Assembly: GCA_944323155.1 (NCBI GenBank)
Contig: CALURL010000008.1
Span: forward strand, 1-64,000
Length of the DNA: 64,000 nucleotides
From: Candidatus Gastranaerophilales bacterium
GTDB taxonomy: Bacteria > Cyanobacteriota > Vampirovibrionia > Gastranaerophilales > Gastranaerophilaceae
Direction: 5' to 3'
Shown here: one piece after another, positions 44,591-53,988 of the stretch
Layout of the letters: each line of letters opens with the position of its first letter
Position numbering within the stretch: the stretch's first letter is position 1
Translations under genes and position numbers: made by a program
Notes under the pieces: model-generated
What the model saw: only the letters and a program-made list of their open reading frames with translations
Told to the model about the DNA's origin: nothing
The model's database searches: none

Positions 44591-45526
44591 TTAGTTCTTT
44601 TTATAGCATCTTTTGCAATTGCCGCCTGATTTACCAAATAAAATGCGCATGCCGCCAAATGGCTTATTCATTGTTTTAGAAATATTACAAGTTATATCAT
44701 CGGTATTTTTCATAATTGAATATGCTTCATCAAGAATACAATCTATCTTAGGTAACATTTGGTCAACATTCGATGTAATTTTTTCTAAATCACCGGTTAA
44801 TTGCTGCGTATTTTCCAAAGTTGTTCTTATTGAAGATGAAGATGTATCAACATTATCAAAAGTATTTGTAAGTTTATTTTTATCAATAGAAGAATCTACT
44901 TTCTCACTCAAACGTTCTAAATTCAGTGTAGTATTTTTCATATTGTCTGTTGTATCTAAAAGATTTTGACGATTTTCTTCTACTATGCTTTTTAAAACTC
45001 CAAATAAATCAGCCAATGCTGATAAAGTCAAATTCAAATTTTCAGCAGACTTTGCCAAATCAGCTTTTATAGCTTCAAGGGATTCAGGATCCTGTGTTGC
45101 AAGGAAAGAATTTAAATCCACAGTTGCTTTACCAGAAATTTTATCCCCTGATTTCAAATAATATATAGAAGGAGCCTCAGGATAGATTAAGTCAATAAAA
45201 TCAACTTCATGCCTGCCCTTTTTTTCACGTTTAAGTTTGGCCACAGTATTAACAGGAAGTTTCAAATCCAAAGGATGCAAAACGATTGTCATTATTGTTG
45301 TTTGATAGTCTTTTGAAGGACGAACATTATAGGCATGCCCGATTTTAAAACCTTTATAATAAACTTCTATTTTATGCCTAAATGGACGTAAATCCTTAAA
45401 TTCAGCTGTGATATATGTATTTTTATGATGATTAAAGATAGCAAGAACAAAAATTATCATTGCTATGAAAGTAATTATACCAATTGCAAGTCTGTACTTA
45501 AAATAAAAATTCTTTATATTATTCAT
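44591..45526 (-). CDS. MlaD/Mce-family lipid transport protein
   Basis: The protein (311 residues from the ATG at 45526) has one N-terminal membrane span (about 13-32), an MCE domain near 35-135 (YITAEFKDLRP, KGFKIGHAYNVRPS), then a long helical region with SIDKNKL and TTDNMKNTTLN repeats. It is typical of the solute-binding subunit of an MCE transporter that moves phospholipid between membranes. The ATPase and permease subunits are not adjacent. The start at 45526 follows a leaderless-type promoter; an in-frame ATG 19 codons upstream is less likely. Confidence 0.85.
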   Translation of the reverse strand: MNNIKNFYFKYRLAIGIITFIAMIIFVLAIFNHHKNTYITAEFKDLRPFRHKIEVYYKGFKIGHAYNVRPSKDYQTTIMTIVLHPLDLKLPVNTVAKLKREKKGRHEVDFIDLIYPEAPSIYYLKSGDKISGKATVDLNSFLATQDPESLEAIKADLAKSAENLNLTLSALADLFGVLKSIVEENRQNLLDTTDNMKNTTLNLERLSEKVDSSIDKNKLTNTFDNVDTSSSSIRTTLENTQQLTGDLEKITSNVDQMLPKIDCILDEAYSIMKNTDDITCNISKTMNKPFGGMRILFGKSGGNCKRCYKKN

Positions 45527-45532
45527 AGTCAG

Positions 45533-45561
45533 AATATATAAACTATTAATATTTTCAGCAA
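45533..45561 (-). promoter_or_regulatory. MlaD gene promoter with leaderless spacing
   Basis: On the minus strand TTGCTG (45556-45561), 17 nt, TATATT (45533-45538), 6 nt, ATG at 45526. No Shine-Dalgarno. Confidence 0.65.
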
Positions 45562-45636
45562 TTGCCCAACTGTGCAATTGCATTAATAAAATAATAGGGG
45601 TTAAATATAATTAAATCTTTTTCATACTTCCAGCTA

Positions 45637-45700
45637 TTCTTAATTCCAACGGAGCCAATCAGGCTCCTTTTTTTTGTGCCACAAGCCTTCTTAATTCCAA
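45637..45700 (+). ncRNA. Orphan terminator flanked by a 13-bp repeat; possible small RNA or attenuator
   Basis: Between two divergent genes the plus strand has a hairpin GGAGCC/GGCTCC (45651-45667, loop AATCA) followed by eight T. No gene reads into it. The 13-mer TTCTTAATTCCAA occurs at 45637-45649 and again at 45688-45700, on either side of it. A TATAAT box lies near 45605. It could be a short RNA of about 60 nt or an attenuator of the next gene. Evidence is limited. Confidence 0.4.
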
Positions 45701-45740
45701 ATCTATTTTAATTTCTATATTTTGAGTTAAAATAATTTAT

Positions 45741-46193
45741 ATGAAAAAGAATTACAGTGAAAACGGGAGAAAACTCTTTAAGGAAGGTTATAACTGCGCG
45801 CAAGCAGTTTTTTGCACATTTGCAGATGATTTAGGAATTGATTTTGAAACAGCATTAAAACTTGCATCTTCTTTTGGCGGCGGTATGGGAAGATTGAGAG
45901 AAGTTTGCGGCGCAGTTAGTGCAATGTTTATGGCTGCCGGTTTAAAGTACGGTTATACAACTCCTAACAATGATATAATCAAAGCAGAACATTACAAAAG
46001 GATTCAGGAACTTGCAGAAAAATTTAAAGAAAAGCATAATACAATTATTTGCAGGGAGCTTTTAGGGTTAAAATGTCAAACAGACAGCCCTATCCCTGAG
46101 AAAAGAACAGATGAATATTACAAAAACCGTCCTTGTGAACAAATAATTGCAGATGCATGCGAAATTATGGCAGATTATTTAGTTAAAAATTAA
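45741..46193 (+). CDS. C-GCAxxG-C-C family redox-type protein
   Basis: The 150-residue protein matches the C_GCAxxG_C_C family: YNCAQAVF near 17-24, LASSFGGGMGRLREVCGAVSAM near 41-62, then spaced Cys (ICRELLGLKCQTD, RPCEQIIADACE). The arrangement suggests a metal or Fe-S site and a redox role that is not known. It has no Shine-Dalgarno. The nearest -10-like box (TAAAAT) ends 7 nt before the ATG, so leaderless start is possible here too. Confidence 0.87.
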   Translation: MKKNYSENGRKLFKEGYNCAQAVFCTFADDLGIDFETALKLASSFGGGMGRLREVCGAVSAMFMAAGLKYGYTTPNNDIIKAEHYKRIQELAEKFKEKHNTIICRELLGLKCQTDSPIPEKRTDEYYKNRPCEQIIADACEIMADYLVKN

Positions 46194-46843
46194 TCTTTTT
46201 TAAACGAATTTTTTACATGGATTGTCAAAATTGGGAATAATTTGTCCCTGCTTCCAAAATGAGAAAATATAAATGTTCTTGGCTTATTTGCTTCAAAAAG
46301 TCCGCGAATTAATTCATTTTGCTTTGAGTAATTTTCAAACTGATATTTGTAAAAATCCATAGTTGTATCATTAACAAGCAAAAACGTTTTGTCTTTAAAC
46401 CATGGTTTCTTCACAGTAATTTCATTATCTTGAAATTGTGAAACTTTAATAATTTCCAAATTTGGGAAAAGCTCTTTCAATTGTTCATCAGTCAATACTG
46501 TATGTACAAATCTTCCTTCATTAAAGTCAATTTTATAGAATTTGAGACTGTGAGCATTATATCCTATCAATTGATAGTTATATAAAAATTCATAAGTAGT
46601 ACCAGTACCATAAAGTTTATTCTGGAATTCGTATTCAGAAAAACTGCCTGTGCCATGAGTTATATGCTTGGTAAATGTTATGCAGTTATTGTCAGAATTA
46701 TGAGTCCACACAGATTGCTCCGGACAATATTCAACTGTTTGATTTTCCTTAATAGCATCATTCAGCATTTGCGGGATATAATCATAAGCTTCGGCAGAAT
46801 TAAATACAAGTAAACCTGCTGCTAGTAAAATTAATTTTTTCAT
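46190..46843 (-). CDS. Exported protein of unknown function, 217 residues
   Basis: The start at 46843 (MKKLILLAAGLLVFNSAEAYD) is preferred because an AGAAGGTG site precedes it and a signal peptide begins there. The mature part is rich in aromatic and acidic residues (YEFLYNYQLIGYNAHSLKFY) with two Cys near 42 and 55. No family is recognised. It probably acts in the periplasm. Its last bases overlap the end of the opposite gene. Confidence 0.7.
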   Translation of the reverse strand: MKKLILLAAGLLVFNSAEAYDYIPQMLNDAIKENQTVEYCPEQSVWTHNSDNNCITFTKHITHGTGSFSEYEFQNKLYGTGTTYEFLYNYQLIGYNAHSLKFYKIDFNEGRFVHTVLTDEQLKELFPNLEIIKVSQFQDNEITVKKPWFKDKTFLLVNDTTMDFYKYQFENYSKQNELIRGLFEANKPRTFIFSHFGSRDKLFPILTIHVKNSFKKD

Positions 46844-46874
46844 ATTGACACCTTCTTCTCTATATTTTTTTATA

Positions 46875-48365
46875 CTACAAACACCGGATAAATCTATCAA
46901 AAGCCTCTTGGCCTTTATTATCACGTTTAAACACACCTGCATCTTCTAATATTTTCACAAATACCAGACCGACTTCGTTTTCCAGAATTTCCATGATATT
47001 AGATTCATTAATATTTTTATACTCAGGTAAAAATTCATCAACCCAATCAGCATGTTTGCTAATTAGTTCGTCTTGACGAATATCACTTCCTGCAAGAATT
47101 GCAGCTGCTAAAGATTTCAATTCTTTATCAAGACGTGATGGCAAAACAGCAAGTCCCATAACTTCTATAAGACCAATATTTTCTTTTTTTATATGATGAA
47201 GTTTTTCGTGAGGATGAAAGACTCCAAGCGGATGTTCTTCTGTTGTTATATTATTCCTCAAAACAAGGTCAAGTTCATACATATCTCCCTTTTTACGGGC
47301 GATAGGAGTTATTGTGTTATGCGGTTCACCGTCAGTTTCTGAATAAATAAAAACAGTTTCGTCACTATAACCTCTCCATTTTTTTAGAATATGCTCTGCC
47401 AATTGAACTAATCTTTCTGATTTTTTATGACGAATACGAATTACAGACATAGGCCATTTTACAATACCGGTTTCTACATCTTCAAAACCAGGGATTTTAT
47501 AATATTTTTCAATTTCAGCACGTGCCATAGCAAACTCATAATGTCCGCCCTGAAAATGATCGTGAGCAAGAATAGACCCGCCAACAATAGGTAAATCGGC
47601 ATTTGATCCCACAAAATAATGAGGGAATTTACTTACAAAATCAAATAGCTTTCTAAATGTATCAGCATTAATAACCATTGGAATATGTTTACTATTAAGT
47701 AAAATACAATGTTCATTGTAATAAACATAGGGTGAATACTGTAAATACCAATGTTCTCCATCAATTTCAAGCGGAATAATTCTATGATTTTGTCTTGCAG
47801 GATGATTAACTCGTCCTGCGTAACCTTCATTTTCAGGACAAAGCATACATTTTGGATAAGAACTCTGTTTAGCATTCTTTGCAGCCGCAATTGCCTTAGG
47901 ATCCTTTTCTGGTTTTGAAAGATTTATCGACAAATCCAGTTTTCCATATTCTGTATCAACAGTCCATCGCAAATCTTTTTTTATGCGATATCTTCTGATA
48001 TAATCAGTATTCTGGCTAAAATCATAAAACCAGTCAGTTGCAGATTTTGGAGACAGTTTATACAATTCATAAAACCATGTTATAACATCATGAGGCGGAG
48101 GAACAAGGCAGCCCATAACCTTTGTATCAAACAAATCTCGATAAACAATGCTATCATCAATAAGATTATTGTTTACTGCATAGTCAAGTATTTCACCTAA
48201 AGCTTGTTCCAGATCAACATTTATATAAGATTCTGCCGGTTCTTCATATGAATCTAGGTTTAGAACTTCTAACAGCCGATTTATATAATAGAATTTGTCC
48301 TCAGTTGTAATTAATTCTTTTTCAAGAGCATATGTAATAAGTTTTTTTATTGTTTTATTAATCAT
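46875..48365 (-). CDS. galT: UDP-glucose--hexose-1-phosphate uridylyltransferase (Firmicutes type)
   Basis: The 496-residue protein matches the GalT type II family, longer than the E. coli type. Signs are YPKCMLCPENEGYAGRVNHP near 172-191, and GGSILAHDHFQGGHYEFAM (near 269-287), which has the His triad region. The enzyme swaps UMP between UDP-glucose and galactose-1-phosphate. It lies directly behind galE with no gap and belongs to the galK-galE-galT operon. Confidence 0.92.
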   Translation of the reverse strand: MINKTIKKLITYALEKELITTEDKFYYINRLLEVLNLDSYEEPAESYINVDLEQALGEILDYAVNNNLIDDSIVYRDLFDTKVMGCLVPPPHDVITWFYELYKLSPKSATDWFYDFSQNTDYIRRYRIKKDLRWTVDTEYGKLDLSINLSKPEKDPKAIAAAKNAKQSSYPKCMLCPENEGYAGRVNHPARQNHRIIPLEIDGEHWYLQYSPYVYYNEHCILLNSKHIPMVINADTFRKLFDFVSKFPHYFVGSNADLPIVGGSILAHDHFQGGHYEFAMARAEIEKYYKIPGFEDVETGIVKWPMSVIRIRHKKSERLVQLAEHILKKWRGYSDETVFIYSETDGEPHNTITPIARKKGDMYELDLVLRNNITTEEHPLGVFHPHEKLHHIKKENIGLIEVMGLAVLPSRLDKELKSLAAAILAGSDIRQDELISKHADWVDEFLPEYKNINESNIMEILENEVGLVFVKILEDAGVFKRDNKGQEAFDRFIRCL

Positions 48366-49355
48366 TTATTTTTGAAAACCTTTCGGATGATTTTTGTGCC
48401 AGTTCCAGGCGGATGCTATAATTTCTTCAAGTTCTGCGTGTTCAGGATTCCAACCTAGAATTTTTCTGGCTTTTTCACTTGAAGCAACAAGTTTTGCTGG
48501 GTCTCCTGCCCGACGCGGGGAAATAATAGCTGGAATAGGATGGCCTGTAACTTTTCTTGCAATTTCTATAACTTCTTTTACGCTAAAGCCGACACCATTA
48601 CCAAGATTAAATATATTGCTTTCTTTGCCTTCATTCAAATATTTTACTGCTAGAATATGAGCCTGAGCCAAATCGGTTACGTGAATATAATCCCTTATAC
48701 AGGTTCCGTCTTTTGTATCATAATCATCTCCAAATATAGCGACTTTTTCCCGCTGCCCGTTTGGAACTTGTAAGATTAATGGGATTAGATGAGTTTCCGG
48801 ATTGTGATCTTCTCCAATAAGCCCTGATTTATGTGCTCCGCAGGCATTAAAATAACGTAGTGAAACATATCTTACCCCGTGCGCATTCGAAACCCATTTG
48901 AACATTTTTTCCATTGATAATTTAGTTTCACCATACGGATTTGTAGGTTCTGTTTTGTCATTTTCTAAAATTGGAATATTCTCAGGTTCTCCGTAAGTTG
49001 CTGCTGTTGATGAAAAAACGATTTTCTTTACATTATGTTCAACCATTGATTTTAGTAAAACCATTGTGCCATAAAGGTTATTGTCATAATATTTCAACGG
49101 ATTAGAAACGCTTTCTCCAACCAGAGAATTTGCGGCAAAATGTATTACAGAATCTATTTTTTCATTATCAAATAAGTTATCCACAAAATTTTTATCTCTG
49201 ATATCACCTTTATAAAAGCGTGCTTTAGGATGACAAGCTTCAACATGCCCTGTTTCAAGATTATCTGCAATAACTACGTCTTCACCTGCTTCTATAAGTT
49301 CATACACAGTATGTGATCCGATATAACCTGCTCCGCCTAAAACTAAAATTGTCAT
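48366..49355 (-). CDS. galE: UDP-glucose 4-epimerase
   Basis: The 329-residue SDR enzyme has GGAGYIGSHTVYEL (NAD motif, 7-20), the catalytic SSTAATYG and YGETK (Tyr-x-x-x-Lys, near 140-144), and NLGNGVGFSVKEVI. It interconverts UDP-glucose and UDP-galactose. TAGGAGAGT is its ribosome site. It is the middle gene of the galactose operon, with galK before and galT after. Confidence 0.95.
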   Translation of the reverse strand: MTILVLGGAGYIGSHTVYELIEAGEDVVIADNLETGHVEACHPKARFYKGDIRDKNFVDNLFDNEKIDSVIHFAANSLVGESVSNPLKYYDNNLYGTMVLLKSMVEHNVKKIVFSSTAATYGEPENIPILENDKTEPTNPYGETKLSMEKMFKWVSNAHGVRYVSLRYFNACGAHKSGLIGEDHNPETHLIPLILQVPNGQREKVAIFGDDYDTKDGTCIRDYIHVTDLAQAHILAVKYLNEGKESNIFNLGNGVGFSVKEVIEIARKVTGHPIPAIISPRRAGDPAKLVASSEKARKILGWNPEHAELEEIIASAWNWHKNHPKGFQK

Positions 49356-49371
49356 ATTTTTACTCTCCTAT

Positions 49372-50658
49372 TTATACAAATTGAATTCCACCTACAGGAC
49401 GTATTGATAATACATGGCAGCTTCCTTTGCCCAAAGCATTTTCAATTTTTTCTTTAAAGACATCTAATTGTTCAACAGGGACAAAAGCCTGAACAGTTCC
49501 TGCAAAACCGCCGCCATGAACTCTGTATGCACCTTTATCCTTCAAAAGTTCATTACACAACGCAAGAGTAAGACCAACTGCTTGCTCTTTTATTGAACCA
49601 CATACGCAGACATTCTGTAAATACATATATGACGATTGTCCTGAAATTCTTACCAATTGAAGAAATGATTCAAAATCACCGTTTTGTAAAACTTCCGCCT
49701 CCTTTTGGGCACGTTCGTTATCATTAAAGAAATGAACTGTTCTTAAAACAGCTCTATCACCTGCAAATTTACGGACTTCTTTTATAGCTTTAAAAAACTC
49801 GTCTTTATTAACTTCACGTAAATAATCTTTTCCAAAATAGTTTGCGACAAGTTTCATTTCGGCTGGAATAGCAGCGTATTCATCTGTTAAATCAGCATGG
49901 TCTGCGCCTGAATCAATTATACATAGTGCATAACCGGTTTTAGCAAAATCAAAATCCACTTTCTTTATAATAGGATTTTCGGTATTTTTAAAATCTATAG
50001 CCACAACAGAACCAACAGAAGATGCCATTTGATCCATTAATCCGCATGGTTTTCCAAAATACACATTTTCTGCATATTGACCGATTTTTGCAATCTCGAC
50101 GTCACTGATTTCATTATTTGCAAAAAGTCCATTTAAAATATTTCCGATTAAAACTTCAAAAGCCGCAGAAGATGACAGGCCTGAACCTTTTAAAACATTT
50201 GATGTTGTATAAGCATCAAAACCTTTAATATCATATCCCATGGATTTAAATTTTGCGACAACTCCTTTTATCAAGGCTTTTGCCTGATTAAATTCTTTTT
50301 CGTCCGGCTGTAAATCGTCCAGATGAATAACATCCATCGAATAACCTTCTGATTGAACCCTGATTACATCAGTATTATTTAAACTTACAGCGGCAATAAC
50401 ATCAAGATTAACACTTGCTGCCAGAACACAACCGTGCTGGTGGTCAGTGTGATTTCCTCCAAGTTCTGTCCTGCCTGGAGCGCTAAAAAGATTTATCTCA
50501 TCGACATTATCAAATATTTTTTCAAAGTTATCAATTGCCTGAATATACCTTTGCGCGTAATAATCTGTGTTATTTACATCTGTGCAATAAATATATGCAA
50601 GTTTTTCTTTATAGTAACCGCACTCAAGTTCTCGTTTAAGCTGTTCTTTTTCTGCCAT
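49372..50658 (-). CDS. galK: Galactokinase
   Basis: The 428-residue GHMP kinase has the galactokinase signature FSAPGRTELGGNHTDHQHG (near 59-77), the ATP loop LKGSGLSSSAAFEVLIGN, and YRVHGGGFAGTVQAF near the end. It phosphorylates galactose at C1. AGAGGATATTT precedes the ATG. It opens the operon galK-galE-galT and is divergent from the sugar porter. Confidence 0.93.
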   Translation of the reverse strand: MAEKEQLKRELECGYYKEKLAYIYCTDVNNTDYYAQRYIQAIDNFEKIFDNVDEINLFSAPGRTELGGNHTDHQHGCVLAASVNLDVIAAVSLNNTDVIRVQSEGYSMDVIHLDDLQPDEKEFNQAKALIKGVVAKFKSMGYDIKGFDAYTTSNVLKGSGLSSSAAFEVLIGNILNGLFANNEISDVEIAKIGQYAENVYFGKPCGLMDQMASSVGSVVAIDFKNTENPIIKKVDFDFAKTGYALCIIDSGADHADLTDEYAAIPAEMKLVANYFGKDYLREVNKDEFFKAIKEVRKFAGDRAVLRTVHFFNDNERAQKEAEVLQNGDFESFLQLVRISGQSSYMYLQNVCVCGSIKEQAVGLTLALCNELLKDKGAYRVHGGGFAGTVQAFVPVEQLDVFKEKIENALGKGSCHVLSIRPVGGIQFV

Positions 50659-50813
50659 AAATATCCTCTACAATATTTTATGCCCGAACAAAATAAAAAC
50701 AAAACATTTAATTAAAGTAGTTTAATATTTTTGAAGTATAAATTTTCTTAAAAAATATGATAATAATATAAAACGTTGGGAATAATATATTATACGTTTT
50801 AGAGGAGAATTAT

Positions 50814-52235
50814 ATGGAAGATTGTCTGCACAACAAAGGTCTTAATAGTGAGACCAGGCTGAAAAAAGCCAGAATGATGAAAATCTTTATTTCTTTTGCT
50901 GCCGGCATGGCAGGTTTATTATTTGGTTTGGATATCGGGGTAATTTCTGGAGCATTACCATTTATCACAACACATTTTGAACTATCAAGCAGGTTACAGG
51001 AATGGGTTGTAAGTACTATGATGCTTGGTGCAGCTTTAGGTGCAATTTCCACCGGCTGGATATCATTCAAACTTGGAAGAAAGAAAAGTTTAATGGCTGG
51101 TGCTGCATTATTTGTTATAGGTTCACTAGGTTCTTCACTCGCACCTAATGTAGTTTGTCTTTTAGTTTCAAGAGTACTTCTTGGTTTTGCAGTTGGAATT
51201 GCATCTTATGTTGCGCCTCTTTATCTTTCTGAAATGGCAGAAAAAGAAGACAGAGGCAAACTTATTTCGATGTATCAAATGATGGTAACTATAGGTATTT
51301 TAGTCGCATTCATTTCTGATACGATATTTAGTTATGGCGGTCATTGGAGAATGATGCTCGGGATTATTAGTATTCCAGCATTATTGTTAATGATTTCTGT
51401 TTTTGGACTTCCGGACAGCCCAAGATGGCTTGCTTCAAAAGGAAAATTTTCTAAGGCTAAAGAAGTTTTATTGTCACTGAGCAGCAGCGATGAAAAAGCT
51501 GAAAATGAATTAATTGAAATAAATGAATCTTTAAAAGTTAAACAGGAAGGATGGGGACTTTTCAAATCAAACAAAAACGTCCGCAGGGCAGTTTATTTGG
51601 GAATGCTCTTACAGGCAATGCAGCAGTTTACAGGTATGAATGTTATATTGTATTATGCACCGCAAATATTTAAACATGCAGGTTTTGCAAATACAGAACA
51701 GCAAATGCTTGCAACAGTCATTTGCGGCTTAACAAATACTCTTGCGACATTAATCGCCATGAAAACAGTTGATAAGCAGGGAAGAAAACCTATTTTAAAA
51801 ATTGGTTTTGCAGGAATTGCCACAGGTACATTCTTACTAGGTGTTTGTCTGTATATGATTAACGCCGGCTTTAGCGCTGCCTGGATATCATTTGCGGCTA
51901 TTCTTATGACTTTATTTACAATTACAAGTTTTGCAATGAGTGCTGGACCGGTTGTATGGATTTTGTGTTCTGAAATTCAGCCGCTTAAGAGTCGCGATTT
52001 TGGCGTAGCTAGCTCTACTACTACAAACTGGATTGTAAACATGATTATCGGAGCCACATTCCTTACTTTAATTAATACATTTGGTATTGCCGTTACATTC
52101 TGGCTTTATACAGGCTTGAACTTACTGTTTATTGCTCTAACAGTAATGCTTGTTCCTGAAACAAAAGGTATTTCTCTTGAAAATATTGAGAAAAACCTTA
52201 TGGATGGGAAACGATTAAGAGATATAGGTGTCTAA
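50814..52235 (+). CDS. Sugar porter (MFS), probable galactose:H+ symporter
   Basis: The 473-residue protein has 12 hydrophobic segments and the sugar-porter motifs [13 protein letters not shown] (near 38-50), GRKKS (near 88-92), [21 protein letters not shown] with the PESPR-like motif as [13 protein letters not shown], and the C-terminal [13 protein letters not shown]. It is in the GalP/AraE/XylE family. Its position beside galK, galE, galT and galM makes galactose the likeliest substrate. It has an AGAGGAG ribosome site. Confidence 0.9.
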   Translation: MEDCLHNKGLNSETRLKKARMMKIFISFAAGMAGLLFGLDIGVISGALPFITTHFELSSRLQEWVVSTMMLGAALGAISTGWISFKLGRKKSLMAGAALFVIGSLGSSLAPNVVCLLVSRVLLGFAVGIASYVAPLYLSEMAEKEDRGKLISMYQMMVTIGILVAFISDTIFSYGGHWRMMLGIISIPALLLMISVFGLPDSPRWLASKGKFSKAKEVLLSLSSSDEKAENELIEINESLKVKQEGWGLFKSNKNVRRAVYLGMLLQAMQQFTGMNVILYYAPQIFKHAGFANTEQQMLATVICGLTNTLATLIAMKTVDKQGRKPILKIGFAGIATGTFLLGVCLYMINAGFSAAWISFAAILMTLFTITSFAMSAGPVVWILCSEIQPLKSRDFGVASSTTTNWIVNMIIGATFLTLINTFGIAVTFWLYTGLNLLFIALTVMLVPETKGISLENIEKNLMDGKRLRDIGV

Positions 52236-53269
52236 ATAAACCGATATTGAATTGTTTTATTATAAATTTCTCCCAATCTTAAAACAGGCTGGGGGAAATT
52301 TTTATGATGAACAGCATCCGGGAAATTTTGGCATTCAAGACAAAATCCATAATGATTTTTTATCTGTGAATTATTTTTACCACTCTGCGCGCCGTCTAAA
52401 AAATTCCCGCTATAAAACTGAACTCCAGGCATATCTGTCAAAACTTCCAGACAAATCCCGCTTTGTTCGGATATTGCATAAGCTGCCTTTCGTAGTTTAT
52501 CATCATAATCTTTTATGCACCAGTTGTTATCAAATCCGTTTGCGAATTTTATTTGATAGTATTCACTGTTTATATCATTCCCGATAGATTTTAGCTGTCT
52601 GAAATCCATAGGAGTGTTTTCTACAGAAATAATTTGACCTGTCAGAATTGAATATTCATCGTTTTCAGTAAAACTGTCGGCCAAAATTTGAACTTTCTGC
52701 TGTAATACATTACCACTGTCAAAACCTGATAGATTAAAATATGAATGATTTGTTAAAGAACAAATTGTATCTTTATCACACGTTGCAATGTAATTAATAT
52801 TTAAAGTTTTATCTTTTAAAGTATAAATAACTTCTACATCTAAATTCCCCGGATAACCTTCTTCACAGTCAGGACTATGATAGAAAAATTTTATACCATT
52901 TGTAATTACTTCTGACTTCCAAACCTTTTTATCAAAACCTATTCTCCCTCCATGAAGATGATTTCTGCCATCATTACAAAACAAAGAAAATTTTTCGCCT
53001 TCAAGTTCAAATTCGCCATACTTAATTCTATTACAACAACGCCCGACAGTTGCCCCAATATATTTGTCCTGATTTTCATAAGCAGCAAGGCTGTCATAAC
53101 CAAGTACAACATCTTTCATCAAACCATCTTTATCAGGCACTTTAATTGAAATAATATTTGCACCATATTCTGAAAGCTTAACAACGATATCATTTCCTTT
53201 AAGTTTGTAAATATTAACAACTTCTCCAGTATTTGTCAGACCAAATTTATATTTATCTATCTTTATCAT
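52232..53269 (-). CDS. galM: Aldose 1-epimerase (galactose mutarotase)
   Basis: The 345-residue protein has the GalM motifs [16 protein letters not shown] (near 72-87), [23 protein letters not shown] (with the catalytic His) and [12 protein letters not shown]. The catalytic Glu is in [13 protein letters not shown]. It speeds alpha/beta exchange of galactose so that galK can use it. It meets the sugar porter end to end with a 4-nt overlap. The start has no Shine-Dalgarno, and TATAAT lies 7 nt upstream. Confidence 0.93.
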   Translation of the reverse strand: MIKIDKYKFGLTNTGEVVNIYKLKGNDIVVKLSEYGANIISIKVPDKDGLMKDVVLGYDSLAAYENQDKYIGATVGRCCNRIKYGEFELEGEKFSLFCNDGRNHLHGGRIGFDKKVWKSEVITNGIKFFYHSPDCEEGYPGNLDVEVIYTLKDKTLNINYIATCDKDTICSLTNHSYFNLSGFDSGNVLQQKVQILADSFTENDEYSILTGQIISVENTPMDFRQLKSIGNDINSEYYQIKFANGFDNNWCIKDYDDKLRKAAYAISEQSGICLEVLTDMPGVQFYSGNFLDGAQSGKNNSQIKNHYGFCLECQNFPDAVHHKNFPQPVLRLGEIYNKTIQYRFI

Positions 53270-53276
53270 ATTTATT

Positions 53277-53286
53277 ATTATATAAT
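53277..53286. promoter_or_regulatory. Palindromic -10 box shared by galM and the flavin reductase
   Basis: TATTATATAATA is a perfect palindrome that contains TATAAT on both strands (53281-53286 plus, 53277-53282 minus). The plus start then has an AAGGAGG site for the FMN reductase; the minus start is 7 nt before the galM ATG. One box could serve both directions. Confidence 0.5.
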
Positions 53287-53309
53287 AGAAGTATAAAAAA
53301 GGAGGATAT

Positions 53310-53936
53310 ATGAAAGTATTAATGATAAATGGAAGTCCTAATCAAGAAGGATGTACATTTACTGCTTTATCAGAAATTGCGAAATCATTGCAAGAAGAAG
53401 GAATCGATACAGAAATCATTCAAATAGGCAAAAATGCAATTCGTGACTGCATTGGCTGCGGTGCATGCAGAAAAAATGGCGGTACTTGTATTTTTAAAGA
53501 CGATATGGTAAACGAAATTATCGAAAAAGCAAAAACTTCTGACGGTTTTATTTTTGGCTCACCGGTCTATTACGCACACCCTGCAGGAAGGCTTTTGACA
53601 CTATTAGACAGATTATTCTATGCTGGAGGTTCAGCGTTTAGATATAAACCAGGTGCAGCAATAGTTTCTGCAAGAAGAGCAGGAACAACAGCATCTATAG
53701 ATGCTATAACAAAACATTTCACAATTAACAACATGCCTGTTGTTTCTTCAAATTATTGGGCAATGGTTCATGGAAATACTCCTGAACAAGTTAAACAAGA
53801 TTTAGAAGGACTTCAGATAATGCGCCTGTTGGGTAAAAATATGACCTGGATTTTAAAATGTATTGAAGCAGGTAAAAAAGCAGGAATTAACCATCCAGAA
53901 CCTGTCGAAAAAATATATACAAACTTTATCAGATAG
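53310..53936 (+). CDS. NADPH-dependent FMN reductase/flavodoxin-like protein
   Basis: The 208-residue flavodoxin-fold protein begins MKVLMINGSPNQEGCT, the phosphate loop that holds FMN. CIGCGACRKNGGTCIFKDDM near 49-68 has Cys residues typical of the iron-sulfur flavoprotein/multimeric flavodoxin group. FGSPVYYAHPAGRLLTLLDR follows. It likely reduces small molecules or quinones. It has an AAGGAGG ribosome site and its own terminator. Confidence 0.9.
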   Translation: MKVLMINGSPNQEGCTFTALSEIAKSLQEEGIDTEIIQIGKNAIRDCIGCGACRKNGGTCIFKDDMVNEIIEKAKTSDGFIFGSPVYYAHPAGRLLTLLDRLFYAGGSAFRYKPGAAIVSARRAGTTASIDAITKHFTINNMPVVSSNYWAMVHGNTPEQVKQDLEGLQIMRLLGKNMTWILKCIEAGKKAGINHPEPVEKIYTNFIR

Positions 53937-53954
53937 AATAATTATTATAACTAT

Positions 53955-53988
53955 AAGCGGTGTAATATTGAATTACACCGCTTTTTTA
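53955..53988. terminator. Bidirectional terminator
   Basis: Arms AAGCGGTGTAAT/ATTACACCGCTT with a 5-nt loop, then T6 on the plus strand. It separates the FMN reductase gene from the end of the kinase gene on the other strand. Confidence 0.85.
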
